Source of the DNA: an uncultured Clostridia bacterium
Lineage (GTDB): Bacteria > Bacillota > Clostridia > TANB77 > CAG-508
Length of the DNA stretch: 50,884 nt
Direction: 5' to 3'
NCBI GenBank assembly: GCA_934162625.1
Contig: CAKPJM010000001.1
Span: 1 to 50,884, forward strand
The position numbers and the translations under genes were made by a program. This document shows positions 7,632-16,236 of the stretch, one piece after another. Under the pieces are notes generated by a model. The model had not been told where the DNA came from and searched no databases. It worked only from the letters and a program-made list of their open reading frames with translations. The first letter of the stretch is position 1; every line of letters starts with the position of its first letter.

Positions 7632-9062
7632 TTATAAATTCCTTGCCATTTGGATTCCTGAACATGATGCCATCATTAAACCTCTTGTCATTCCTCCTCC
7701 ATCTCCTATTGAGTATAATCCTTTTATATTTGTTTCAAATTGTTCATTTATTATTACTTTATTGCTATAAAATTTTATTTCTGGTGCATATAAAAGATTA
7801 TCTGGATTTGCAAATCCCTCTACAACTTTGTCTATTGTTCTTATAAATTCTAGTATACTTACCATTGTTCTATAACCTAATGCAAATGTAATATCACCTG
7901 CTACTGCTGACTTTAATGTTGGTTCTACTGAATTTCTTTCTAACTCATAATCCCAAGTTCTTTTTCCTCTATGTATGTCTCCTAGTCTTTGAACTACTAT
8001 ATTTCCTGCACCTAGGTCATTTAAGTTTTGAGCAACATTACGTCCATATCCAATTGGTTTATCAAAAGGGTGTGTAAAGTGATGTGATACAAGTATTGCT
8101 AAATTTGTATTTGTACTTTTTCTTTCTTTATATGAATGTCCATTTACTAATGTTAAATTGTTATCATAAACTTCTGCTGATACAAATCCACTTGGATTTT
8201 GGCAAAAAGTTCTTACTTTATCTCTAAATGGTCCTACTCTTCCAACAAACTTTGCTTCATACATATATTTATTTACATCTTTCATAACTTCGTCTGGAAG
8301 CTCGTATCTAACACCAATATCTACTATTCCTGTATCTGTTTTTATACCATGTTTATTGCACATATCTACTAGCCAATTTGCTCCTTTTCTTCCAACAGCT
8401 AGTACAACTTTATCTGCATATACACTCTCTAATGGATATTCTTCATCTTCTATATATTTTGCTTCTTTAATTTTAACACCTTTTATCTCGCCATTTTCTA
8501 CAATTAGATCTCCAACAGTTGTTCCGAAAAGCATCTCTATTCCATTGTCTTCTATATATTTTTCTAATCTTCCATACACTTCATGGCTCTTCTCTGTTCC
8601 TAAATGTCTTATTGGAATGTTTATTAATCTTACTCCATCTTTTTCTGCTCTTTCAGATATTTTAGCTATTTCTTCTTGATATTCTGTTCCTTCTAGTTTT
8701 TTATCTGCTCCAAAGTCTAAGTAAATTTTATCTGTATAGTCTATTAACTCTTTTGTTTTTGGAACACCAATATATTTATGCAAATTTCCTCCGACATGAA
8801 GATCATCATCTTTACTATCATATAACGATAATTTACCATCAGAAAAAGCTCCTGCTCCTGAAAATCCATTTGTTATATTACACATTGGTTTACAATGTAT
8901 ACATTTTTTTGTTTTTTCTATTGGACAACATCTTTCTTCTACTCTTTTTCCTTGGTCTATTAATAGTACATGTTTATATTTTTTTAGTTGTATTAGTTCA
9001 TAGGCACAAAAAATTGAGCTAGGTCCCATTCCTACTACTATTACATCATATTTACTTTGCAT
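7632..9062 (-). CDS. NAD(P)/FAD-dependent oxidoreductase
   Basis: The protein of 476 residues opens with a dinucleotide-binding fold (YDVIVVGMGPSSIFCAYEL; GxGxxS pattern) and ends with a second FAD contact (GLYSIGDGGGMTRGLMMAS, ~455-473). This layout and length match the uncharacterised FAD-dependent dehydrogenase group COG2509. Cysteines C-C-x13-C-x2-C-x3-C (~48-70) could hold a metal or iron-sulphur cluster. The ATG at 9062 has GGAG 8 bases upstream. A TATAAT at 9098-9093 could be its -10 box. Substrate unknown. Confidence 0.85.
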   Translation of the reverse strand: MQSKYDVIVVGMGPSSIFCAYELIQLKKYKHVLLIDQGKRVEERCCPIEKTKKCIHCKPMCNITNGFSGAGAFSDGKLSLYDSKDDDLHVGGNLHKYIGVPKTKELIDYTDKIYLDFGADKKLEGTEYQEEIAKISERAEKDGVRLINIPIRHLGTEKSHEVYGRLEKYIEDNGIEMLFGTTVGDLIVENGEIKGVKIKEAKYIEDEEYPLESVYADKVVLAVGRKGANWLVDMCNKHGIKTDTGIVDIGVRYELPDEVMKDVNKYMYEAKFVGRVGPFRDKVRTFCQNPSGFVSAEVYDNNLTLVNGHSYKERKSTNTNLAILVSHHFTHPFDKPIGYGRNVAQNLNDLGAGNIVVQRLGDIHRGKRTWDYELERNSVEPTLKSAVAGDITFALGYRTMVSILEFIRTIDKVVEGFANPDNLLYAPEIKFYSNKVIINEQFETNIKGLYSIGDGGGMTRGLMMASCSGIQMARNL

Positions 9063-9216
9063 ATAAATCACTCCATTTACTTATTTTACTATATTATAAT
9101 AGCATAAATTTGTTGAATTTTCAATTGATTTATTTCATTAAATTTTTATACAAATTACATATTTTTATTTTTTTAGGAAAAACTGTAATTAATTCATAAT
9201 TTTGAATGGAGTTCTT

Positions 9217-10927
9217 ATGCAAAATTTAAAAAGTTTATTAAATAAAATATTTTTTTATAAAGAGCCTATAGATACTTATGAATTTTCGCTTCCTGAAAGT
9301 CCTGCTGAAGATAATCCTAATAAAGATTTAGAAAATCCCTCTTTAACTTCTGAATCTCAAAGCCAAAGTATCTATAACAGTCTAGCCGTAAATATTGATT
9401 ATATAAAAGCAAAATATAATACTCTTATTAATAGTGATATTGTTCTTAGAAATTTCAAGCTTAATTTAAGAGGAAAAGAATATAGTGCTTTACTTTTGTT
9501 TATAGATGGAATGATTGATTCTGAGAGTATAAACAATTTTATATTAAGGCCCCTTATGTCAAAGCATAATGATGATTTACAAAAGGCTACTTCTTCTGTT
9601 ATTACAAACAATATTACTGTACGCAAAGTAAAAAAATTCAATTTAGAAGACTATATTTACAATACTTTAGTTCCTCAAAACACTATGCAAAAGGCAAAAA
9701 CTTTTGAAGAAGCTTTTAATAGTGTTAATATGGGAGATTGCGCTTTATTTATAGATACCTTGCCTATTGCCTTTACTATAGATGTAAAAGGTTTTGATGC
9801 TAGGAGTGTTTCTGAACCTAAAAACGAAGTTGTTGTAAGAGGTTCACAAGAATCATTCGTGGAAAAATTAAGAACTAATACATCTATGCTTAGAAGACTT
9901 ATAAATAATGAAAATTTAACTATTGAAAATGCAACTGTTGGTAAAGTTAGTAAAACTAAAATTGCTATATGCTATATGAAAAATATTACAAACAATGATC
10001 TTGTTGCTGAAGTAAAATATAGAATAAACAATTTAGATGTAGATAACATTATATCTTCTGGGCAATTAGAACAATTAATTCAAGATAATAGTTCTTGCCT
10101 ATTTCCTCAAATAATTGCAACAGAAAGGCCTGATAAAGCTGCAAATCACCTATTAGAAGGAAGGGTTGTAGTTATTGTAAATGGCACTCCCTACTCTCTT
10201 ATAATGCCCGGTGTGTTTATAGACTTTTTATCTTCTCCTGAAGATATGAATTTAAAGTACCAATATTCGAACCTTTTAAAAATTGTTAGAATTATTGCTT
10301 TTGTTATAACATTATTTTTACCTGGTTTTTATGTTGCATTAACTAATTATCACACTGAGTTAATTCCAACAGAATTGTTATTTACAATTGCCGCTTCTAG
10401 AAGCACTGTTCCCTTTCCCGTAATATTTGAAGTTTTACTAATGGAGATATCTTTTGAATTAATAAGAGAAGCAGGCCTTAGGGTTCCTTCTCCAATAGGC
10501 CCAACAATTGGTATTGTTGGAACTTTAATCTTGCGGAGAAGCTGCTGTTAACGCAAATCTTGTTAGCCCAATTCTAATTATAATTGTTGCAATTACTGCT
10601 ATATGCTCTTTTGCAATTCCAGATTTTTCTCTTAGTTTTGCTTTAAGAATACTTAGATTTTTGTATATTTTATTAGGATATATGGCTGGATTTTTAGGTA
10701 TTGCAATCGGTTTATTTGCTCAATCTGTAATACTTGCAAACCGTAAATCATTTGGGGTTTCTTATTTGGCACCATATTTGCCTGTTACAAACTCAAAATC
10801 GGATTCTTCTTACTTTCTTTCTCCTATGTGGAGAAGAGAAAGAAAAGCTGATTTCTTAAATACAAAAAGACCTAAATCTCAAGAAAAAATAAGTATGAAA
10901 TGGAAATTTTGGAAAGGAAATTATTAA
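9217..10927 (+). CDS. gerA: Spore germination protein GerA family, +1 frameshift at a CGG codon
   Basis: This is the A subunit of an inner-membrane spore germinant receptor. The ATG at 9217 follows TGGAG; a TTG at 9202 would overlap that site. The N-terminal ~330 residues are the hydrophilic domain, and membrane helices begin near 350 (IVRIIAFVITLFLPGFYVAL). Frame 0 reads CGG at codon 440 and stops five codons later. Skipping the C at 10534 gives ILGEAAVNANLVSPI, matching the conserved family motif, and runs to 10927 for 569 residues. The shift falls among the transmembrane helices, so an unshifted product would lose the last ~130 residues. It heads a gerA-gerB-gerC operon. Confidence 0.9.
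10534..10536 (+). other. CGG +1 recoding site in gerA (codon 440)
   Basis: Frame 0: ATC TTG CGG AGA AGC TGC TGT TAA. Skipping C: TTG, GGA, GAA, GCT, GCT, GTT, restoring the conserved GEAAV motif of GerA proteins. Confidence 0.87.
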
Positions 10928-10930
10928 ACT

Positions 10931-12025
10931 ATGAGTTCATTGCAAAAAATTAATAAATTAGAAGCTATTTCTTTAATAGTAATGGTAACAATTAATGTAA
11001 TAATTTTTAATTTGCCAAATCACATTATTACTGATACAGGTTCTTCGACTTGGCTTAATATAATTTTTATTAGTATTATTGCTATTTTATTTTGTTTACT
11101 AATATACAAATTGTTTAAACCTTTTCCTACTCAAGATTTAATTGATGTTTCTGAATTTTTAGGGAATAAGTTTTTAAAGGCATTTACTAGTATTTTATAC
11201 TTATTATTCTTTTTATTTGTTGCTGGGATTTTTTTAGCATATTTTATAGATTGCTTAAGGTTAATATATTTTGATAGAACACCTATTGTATTTTTGCTTT
11301 TATTATTTTTAATTCCTGTTGTGTATTCTGCTAAAGCTGGAATTAAGCCTATTGCTAGTATTAATCTAGTTATTACTCCTATTATTTTACTTAGTATGCT
11401 AATAATTTTCTTCGTAACTTCAAAGGATTTTGTTCCTGAAAGGATATTTCCTATTTTTGGCTTTGGAATAAATCAAACTTTTTTTAAAGGTTTAACTAAT
11501 ATTTTTACATTTTCATGTTTTGCATACCTATATTTTTTGATACCAATTCTTGAGAGTCCTGAAGAATTCAAGAAAATAGCAATAATCTCTACAATAATAT
11601 CATCCATATATCTTTTTTTTAGTGTTATATGCCTTATTATGATGTTCCCTTTTATTTCATTTTCTGATGGAATGCTTTCTGTGTATCTACTTACAAGAAT
11701 GATTGAATTTGGAAGGTTTTTGCAAAGGGTTGATGCTATATTTATTTTTATATGGATACTGTCTACTCTTTCTTTTTTAAGTATCACTATATGCTTAATA
11801 AATAGGATATTGAAAAAACTAGTTGATTTGAAAAATCATAGAGAAATGACTTATAGCATTTGTTTTATAGTTTTTAGCATTGCTCTTGTTTTTAGAAATA
11901 TAACAGACTTAAAAATTGTACAAAATATTATTCTTAAGTATATTGTTATCGCATTAGTATTTGTTATTAGCTTAATTATTCTTATTCTCGCAAATATTAA
12001 ACAGAAAAAGGAGAAAGCCTCATGA
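10931..12025 (+). CDS. gerB: Spore germination permease GerB family
   Basis: A 364-residue polytopic membrane protein with about ten hydrophobic helices, typical of GerAB/Spore_permease (APC superfamily), the germinant-binding subunit of the receptor. It begins MSSLQKINKLEAISLIVMVT, starts 3 bases after the gerA stop, and overlaps gerC by 4 bases, so translation is coupled. It is intact with no in-frame CGG, although both flanking partners carry one. Confidence 0.92.
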   Translation: MSSLQKINKLEAISLIVMVTINVIIFNLPNHIITDTGSSTWLNIIFISIIAILFCLLIYKLFKPFPTQDLIDVSEFLGNKFLKAFTSILYLLFFLFVAGIFLAYFIDCLRLIYFDRTPIVFLLLLFLIPVVYSAKAGIKPIASINLVITPIILLSMLIIFFVTSKDFVPERIFPIFGFGINQTFFKGLTNIFTFSCFAYLYFLIPILESPEEFKKIAIISTIISSIYLFFSVICLIMMFPFISFSDGMLSVYLLTRMIEFGRFLQRVDAIFIFIWILSTLSFLSITICLINRILKKLVDLKNHREMTYSICFIVFSIALVFRNITDLKIVQNIILKYIVIALVFVISLIILILANIKQKKEKAS

Positions 12026-13249
12026 TAAAAAAAACAATTGCTGTTCTGATAGTTCTAATACTTTGTTTATTAACACTTTCTGGCTGCTATAACGCTGAAG
12101 GTCTAGAAACTTTGGCATATGCAGTTGCTATGGGCATTGACAAAGGAGAAAATAATGAAATAAAAATAAGCCTTCAATTTGCGCTTCCAAATAACTCTGA
12201 AAGTGGTGGCGGTAGCAGTCAATCTCAAAAGTCTACTATAACTGCTGTAGAATGTGCAACAATTGATTCTGGAATTGCATTAATAAATAGTTATATAAGC
12301 AAAAAAGTTAATCTTTCTCATTGTAAAGCAATAATTATTTCTGAAGAACTTGCATATGAAGGCATTTCCGAATATATATACACTAGCGTTAATAATTTAG
12401 AAGTTAGACCTGATTGTAATATTATAATTAGTAGATGTAATGCTTATGATTATTTAAGTGATTCTGAACCCACCCTAGAAACTGTTTCTGCTAGGTATTA
12501 TGAATTTATTTTAAACTCAAGCGAGTATACTCGGTTACACCCAAAATATTCACCTCTCTGATTTTTACTCAGATATGCTAAGTACAACCTCTCAGGCTTA
12601 TGCCATATTAGGTGGAATAAATTATAAGTCTACCCATAATTCACATTCAGATTCACCTAATTATGATATAGAAGGTTCTTATAAAGCCTCTGAAACCCCT
12701 ATAGAAACTGAAACTGGTGTTGAAAATATGGGGATTGCAGTTTTTAAAAATGATAGATTAGTTGGTGAGTTAGATGGTATGGAAGCTTTATGTCACTTAA
12801 TTGTTGTAAATAATTTTGAAAGTGCCACAATTTCTGTTCCAAATCCTTACAACAAAAATTCATCATTAAGCCTTTATATAAGCTCTAGTAAGTCGCCCGA
12901 AATAGATGTTAAGCTTATTAATGGAACTCCCTATATTAAATGTAACTTCGATATTTCTGGTTATATATTATCATTAGATGAAAATATGAATTACTCTGAT
13001 GAGAATACAATGAAAGTTATAGATGAATGTGTAAATTTGTTTTTAGAACAAAATATAGCTTCTTATTTATATAAAACTTCAAAAGAATATAAAACAGATA
13101 TTGGAAATTTTGGTAGGTATGTTATTGGAAATTATACTACTTGGAATGATTGGATAGAATCAGACTGGCTATTTAATTATCAGAATGCTTTTTTTGATGT
13201 AAATGTTGAAACAAATATAGAAAATGGCCAATTGTACACAAGAATATAA
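12022..13249 (+). CDS. gerC: Germinant receptor lipoprotein GerC family, +1 frameshift at a CGG codon
   Basis: The protein starts with a lipoprotein signal peptide ending LLTLSGC (lipidated Cys22), then YNAEGLETLAYAVAMGID, the GerAC N-terminal pattern. Frame 0 reads CGG at codon 171 and stops nine codons later. Skipping the C at 12532 gives EYTGYTQNIHLSDFYSDMLS and continues to 13249, for 408 residues, normal for GerAC. The region after the shift (IAVFKNDRLVGELDGMEAL) is the conserved GerAC domain. The lipoprotein would sit outside the inner spore membrane with GerA and GerB. Confidence 0.9.
12532..12534 (+). other. CGG +1 recoding site in gerC (codon 171)
   Basis: Frame 0: TAT ACT CGG TTA and a stop nine codons after the CGG. 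Skipping C: ACT, GGT, TAC, ACC, CAA, joining the two GerC halves without loss. Confidence 0.85.
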
Positions 13250-13265
13250 TATTATGGAGGATTTT

Positions 13266-13433
13266 ATGCAGATTTTAGTTATTATATTAACAATTATAGT
13301 ATTTACAAAAACTCTAAGCTATGGTATTTATGAATTAAATACTAATAACAAATTAGGAGGAATTACAGTAATCGCCTTTGCTGTAATTTCTCTAATAGTA
13401 CCTAACTTAACAGTATATATAAAAGGAATTTAA
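13266..13433 (+). CDS. Small two-helix membrane protein of the ger operon
   Basis: A 55-residue protein (MQILVIILTIIVFTKTLSYG...) with two predicted transmembrane helices, about residues 2-18 and 31-50. The ATG at 13266 follows TGGAGG; upstream in-frame starts overlap the end of gerC and lack a binding site. It starts 16 bases after gerC and belongs to its operon. Small membrane proteins (for example GerD-like or subunit D types) occur with germinant receptors, but I do not recognise the family. Confidence 0.65.
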   Translation: MQILVIILTIIVFTKTLSYGIYELNTNNKLGGITVIAFAVISLIVPNLTVYIKGI

Positions 13434-13459
13434 CAAAGCGACTTTAGTCGCCCTTTGTT
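13432..13459. repeat. AACAAAG hairpin, copy 2
   Basis: AACAAAGCGACT pairs with AGTCGCCCTTTGTT (two-base bulge). It covers the stop of the ger operon's last gene and likely terminates the operon. Confidence 0.65.
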
Positions 13460-13631
13460 AAAAGATAACATTATTAATTTTTGCAAGCATTCTACATTAT
13501 TCAAATTTAAAAATTCAGGACAGTCCCCTTTTGTTATTCAACAAAAGAGGGACTGTCCCTAGAATTTTTTCAGATACATGGCCTGCCCCTACATTTTAAT
13601 GAAAACGAATAATAAAATTTAATAATCTTTG
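13460..13631. repeat. Intergenic stretch with CTGTCCC palindrome and GGGGCAGG repeat
   Basis: This gene-free stretch holds a 54-base palindrome (13512-13565, ATTCAGGACAGTCCC...GGGACTGTCCCTAGAAT) and, at 13571-13595, a copy of a repeat containing GGCCTGCCCCTACAT. The same pair of units recurs at 15418-15526, and its relatives lie in the coding start of the pilin-like gene at 50661. I see no ORF. Confidence 0.7.
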
Positions 13632-13736
13632 CTCTCGCCAATTTGAGTTTCCGAATGAAATGAGGAAATCTCAAAGTCATTAGCGATTATAGCATTTTTT
13701 TATATACTAGGAAATGAAAAATTTCCTAGTATATAA
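13632..13736 (+). repeat. Two-hairpin intergenic element, copy C
   Basis: The best complete copy: CTCTCGCCAATTTGAGTTTCC pairs with GAGGAAATCTCAAA, then TAGCGATTATAGCA and T run, then a 14-bp second stem (13702-13715 with 13721-13734). It lies between the convergent ger operon and secG. Confidence 0.78.
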
Positions 13737-13737
13737 A

Positions 13738-13764
13738 AAAAATCGACCTATATGGTCAATTTTT
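13738..13764 (-). terminator. Terminator of secG
   Basis: AAAAT-C-GACC and GGTC-A-ATTTT form a short stem beyond the secG stop, with A/T runs on both sides. Confidence 0.5.
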
Positions 13765-13788
13765 CTATATACTATAATCGCTTTGTTC

Positions 13789-14037
13789 TTACATCATATA
13801 TAATATTCCTAAAGCAATTGTCAATATTACAAATACTATAGCAAGTATTATTGTTAGTCTTTTAAGCATTCCTTCTTTAGTTCTTCCTTTATTTTTCTCA
13901 TAAAAACTTGATGAACTTCCTCCTACTATTGCTCCTGAAGCACCTTCATCATCTTTAGATTGCATTAAACAAATTACTATTAATACTAAACAATTTATTA
14001 CATAAAGTACAGTTACTATTTCTTTTAATATATCCAC
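13789..14037 (-). CDS. secG: Preprotein translocase subunit SecG
   Basis: An 82-residue protein with two transmembrane helices (~8-25 and ~62-80) and the SecG signature LIVICLMQSKDDEGASGAIVGG between them. It assists SecYE in protein export. It starts with GTG at 14037, supported by GGAGG nine bases upstream. It has its own promoter (14072-14100). Confidence 0.93.
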   Translation of the reverse strand: MDILKEIVTVLYVINCLVLIVICLMQSKDDEGASGAIVGGSSSSFYEKNKGRTKEGMLKRLTIILAIVFVILTIALGILYMM

Positions 14038-14071
14038 TTTAAACTACCTCCAAATTAATTTCGACTTATAT

Positions 14072-14100
14072 ATTTTAGCATATCAACATACAAATTGCAA
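14072..14100 (-). promoter_or_regulatory. SigA-type promoter of secG
   Basis: On the minus strand TTGCAA (14100-14095), 17 bases, TAAAAT (14077-14072). Confidence 0.7.
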
Positions 14101-14160
14101 GATTTTTGTTTATATATTTTGTTAATAACATTGTCTAAGCATTAACCATTAATCTAATAT

Positions 14161-14349
14161 CTATATCATATTACAGTATATTAATATACATCCGACAAAA
14201 CTTATTATAAATCCTACTATTTTTAATCCTAATGTAGCTTCATTTTGGTCTCCAAAGCTAAACATTTTTTTAGTTATTGGTCTAGCATCATATATAAGTA
14301 TTACTCCAAACATTGCAAGTATTGTTCCTATTAAAAATATAATTTTCAT
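14161..14349 (-). CDS. Small two-helix membrane protein
   Basis: A 62-residue protein (MKIIFLIGTILAMFGVILIYDARP...) with helices at about 2-20 and 41-60 joined by a short polar loop (RPITKKMFSFGDQNEA). The ATG at 14349 has AAGGA nine bases upstream; a longer reading overlaps holA. It follows holA by 17 bases, so is likely cotranscribed. I do not recognise a function. Confidence 0.65.
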   Translation of the reverse strand: MKIIFLIGTILAMFGVILIYDARPITKKMFSFGDQNEATLGLKIVGFIISFVGCILIYCNMI

Positions 14350-14366
14350 TGTTACACATCCTTTTA

Positions 14367-15374
14367 CTAAAAATAGGTACATAATATTGATTCTAATCCT
14401 ACATTTATATCTATTAATCCTATTTTATAATTCTTATCTAACTCTATCAATTCAGTTAATATATTTCTTAATTCATTTGTTTTAAAGTATTCTGCCTGTC
14501 TCTTATATTTAGATACTAAAAAGGTTTGGTTTGGTTTTAATTTTAACGTTTCTAATACATCTTTTCTATATTCTAAAGCAAGCTTTGTTAAATATATTTT
14601 TTTGAAATGATTATATAATGTTATTAATATTTTCTGTACTGGTTCTTTATTATATATCAATTCTTTCAATATTTCTAGAGCTTCCCTTATATTTCTTTTG
14701 CCTAAATTGTCTGTTAAGTCAAATATTACACTATCAAATTCTTTTGTTGCTAATTTTTCTATAGCCTCTTCAGTTATTTTTCCGCCTTTTCCTGCGTATT
14801 CAATAAGTTTTCTGATTTCATTTATTAATACCTGCATATTAGTTCCACATGTTTCTATAAATGTTTGCAAGGTTTTATCATCAATTTCTACTTCATACAT
14901 ATTACAAATATTTTTTATTCTTTTTTTTATTTCTATTGGTTTTAGTTTTTCAAAATTGCATACTTCTCCATTTTTTTCAATTGCTTTTAATAAATCATTT
15001 TTTGTTATATCTTCTTCAATAAATATAAGTACAATTGTTTCTTCTAGTTGTTTTGCATTTTCTTCTATATATTTTGCAATTTTATTTGATAAATCTGATT
15101 TTCCTTTTGGCATTCCTTTTTTATCTTTTTTAAATAGTCCTGCATTTTTTACAATTATTAGTTTTTTGTTATATCCAAATGCTGGTGTTTCTATGTCTGA
15201 TATTAAATTTTCTATATTAGTTTCATTTATTTGTATATAATTAATTCCTAATATTAGCTCTCCAAAACTCGTCTTTATTTTTTTTACTGCACTTTCTAAA
15301 AGATATGTTTCTTCTCCATAAAATAGATATATACTATGTAATTTTTCTTGTTTTAAATCTTTTTTTTCTCCCAT
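14367..15374 (-). CDS. holA: DNA polymerase III subunit delta
   Basis: At 335 residues it matches HolA, the clamp-loader delta subunit that opens the beta sliding clamp. The opening IYLFYGEETYLLESAVKKIK (~14-33) is the degenerate AAA+ start of delta proteins; the middle helical bundle has DLTDNLGKRNIREALEIL (~220-237). The C-terminal collar domain follows. RBS AAAGGA precedes ATG 15374. No in-frame CGG: the CGG at codon border 14779 is split as GGC GGA. Confidence 0.9.
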   Translation of the reverse strand: MGEKKDLKQEKLHSIYLFYGEETYLLESAVKKIKTSFGELILGINYIQINETNIENLISDIETPAFGYNKKLIIVKNAGLFKKDKKGMPKGKSDLSNKIAKYIEENAKQLEETIVLIFIEEDITKNDLLKAIEKNGEVCNFEKLKPIEIKKRIKNICNMYEVEIDDKTLQTFIETCGTNMQVLINEIRKLIEYAGKGGKITEEAIEKLATKEFDSVIFDLTDNLGKRNIREALEILKELIYNKEPVQKILITLYNHFKKIYLTKLALEYRKDVLETLKLKPNQTFLVSKYKRQAEYFKTNELRNILTELIELDKNYKIGLIDINVGLESILCTYF

Positions 15375-15417
15375 TTTTAATCCTTTTCTTTGTTATATAA
15401 ATTGGAATTTGTGTGAA

Positions 15418-15568
15418 CGATTCTAGGGACTGTCCCTCTTTTGTTGAATGACAAAAGGGGACTGTCCTGAATCGTAAATGTAATGTGTTTTGCGTTTTCG
15501 GGCAGACACAGGGCCTGCCCCTACATCGTTTGCAACAAATTTATTTTTGGGCGTATGCAATACGCCCC
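15418..15568. repeat. Repeat cluster upstream of holA
   Basis: Three units stand side by side: a palindrome at 15418-15474 (CGATTCTAGGGACTGTCCC...GGACTGTCCTGAATCG), a GGGCAGACACAGGGCCTGCC unit at 15500-15526, and a GGGCGTATGCAATACGCCC palindrome at 15549-15568. The first two are inverted relative to their copies at 13512-13595. I see no gene in 15375-15747. Confidence 0.7.
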
Positions 15569-15627
15569 TACGAATCCAACTTCCAACCTCACACATCCAT
15601 TTTACAAATTACTCCAATTTTATGAGA

Positions 15628-15743
15628 CAAATCAAAAGTAGTATATTGTGCATTTTAATGAATGAGTAAACCCGGAGGCGTACGCTGTACGTTGAGGATT
15701 TTACGATTGAATTAAAATGTGCAAGATGCTGCTTTTCATTTGT
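15628..15743. repeat. Imperfect long inverted repeat after ruvC
   Basis: Arms of about 37 bases (15628-15664 and 15706-15743) pair imperfectly: ACAAATCAAAAGTAG against CTGCTTTTCATTTGT, and TGTGCATTTTAAT against ATTAAAATGTGCA. The 40-base centre has a smaller GCGTAC/GTACGT repeat. It could be a small non-autonomous element or the ruvC terminator region. Confidence 0.6.
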
Positions 15744-15747
15744 TTTA

Positions 15748-16233
15748 TTACAATTTTTCTGAAAACCTAGCACTATGTGCATGACATATTGCTGCCGCCA
15801 TGCTATCTGTTGTGTCATCTAACTTTGGTAGTTTTTCTACATTTAGTATTGCTTTTACCATTTTTTGTACTTGTATTTTATCTGCTCTACCATATCCTGC
15901 TACTGCTTGTTTTATTTGAAGTGGAGTATATTCGTATGTTGGTATTTGTTTTTGACATCCCACTACTAATACCACTCCTCTTGCTTGTGCTACATTTATA
16001 GCTGTTTTTACATTGTTATTAAAAAATAATTCTTCTACTGATATTGCATCTGGTTTATACTCATCTATTATCATAGATAAATCATCATATATTTTTGTAA
16101 GTCTTAATGGGAATGAAACTCCTGCTTTTGTTGTAACAGCTCCGCTATCTATTAATTTAAATTTATTCCCTTGATAATCTATTATACTATATCCAGTTAT
16201 TGCAAATCCTGGATCAATTCCTAATATTCGCAT
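15748..16233 (-). CDS. ruvC: Holliday junction endonuclease RuvC
   Basis: 161 residues, the usual length. Catalytic acidic residues appear in GIDPG (Asp7), VEELFF (~Glu67) and DDTTDSMAAAICHAH (~139-153). RuvC cuts Holliday junctions resolved with RuvAB; ruvA and ruvB are not in the window. Codon 2 is CGA, showing that CGA is an ordinary arginine codon here. The ATG overlaps closely with the debranching enzyme stop (16237), whose last codons provide the GAGG binding site. Confidence 0.94.
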   Translation of the reverse strand: MRILGIDPGFAITGYSIIDYQGNKFKLIDSGAVTTKAGVSFPLRLTKIYDDLSMIIDEYKPDAISVEELFFNNNVKTAINVAQARGVVLVVGCQKQIPTYEYTPLQIKQAVAGYGRADKIQVQKMVKAILNVEKLPKLDDTTDSMAAAICHAHSARFSEKL

Positions 16234-16236
16234 TTT

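Noticed and set aside
13512..15474. CRISPR-like repeats
   Set aside because: The repeats are palindromic, irregularly spaced and at gene ends; there are no regular spacers or cas genes.
15609..15818. ORF overlapping the end of ruvC
   Set aside because: It overlaps the ruvC active-site region in another frame and a long inverted repeat; no family resemblance or binding site.
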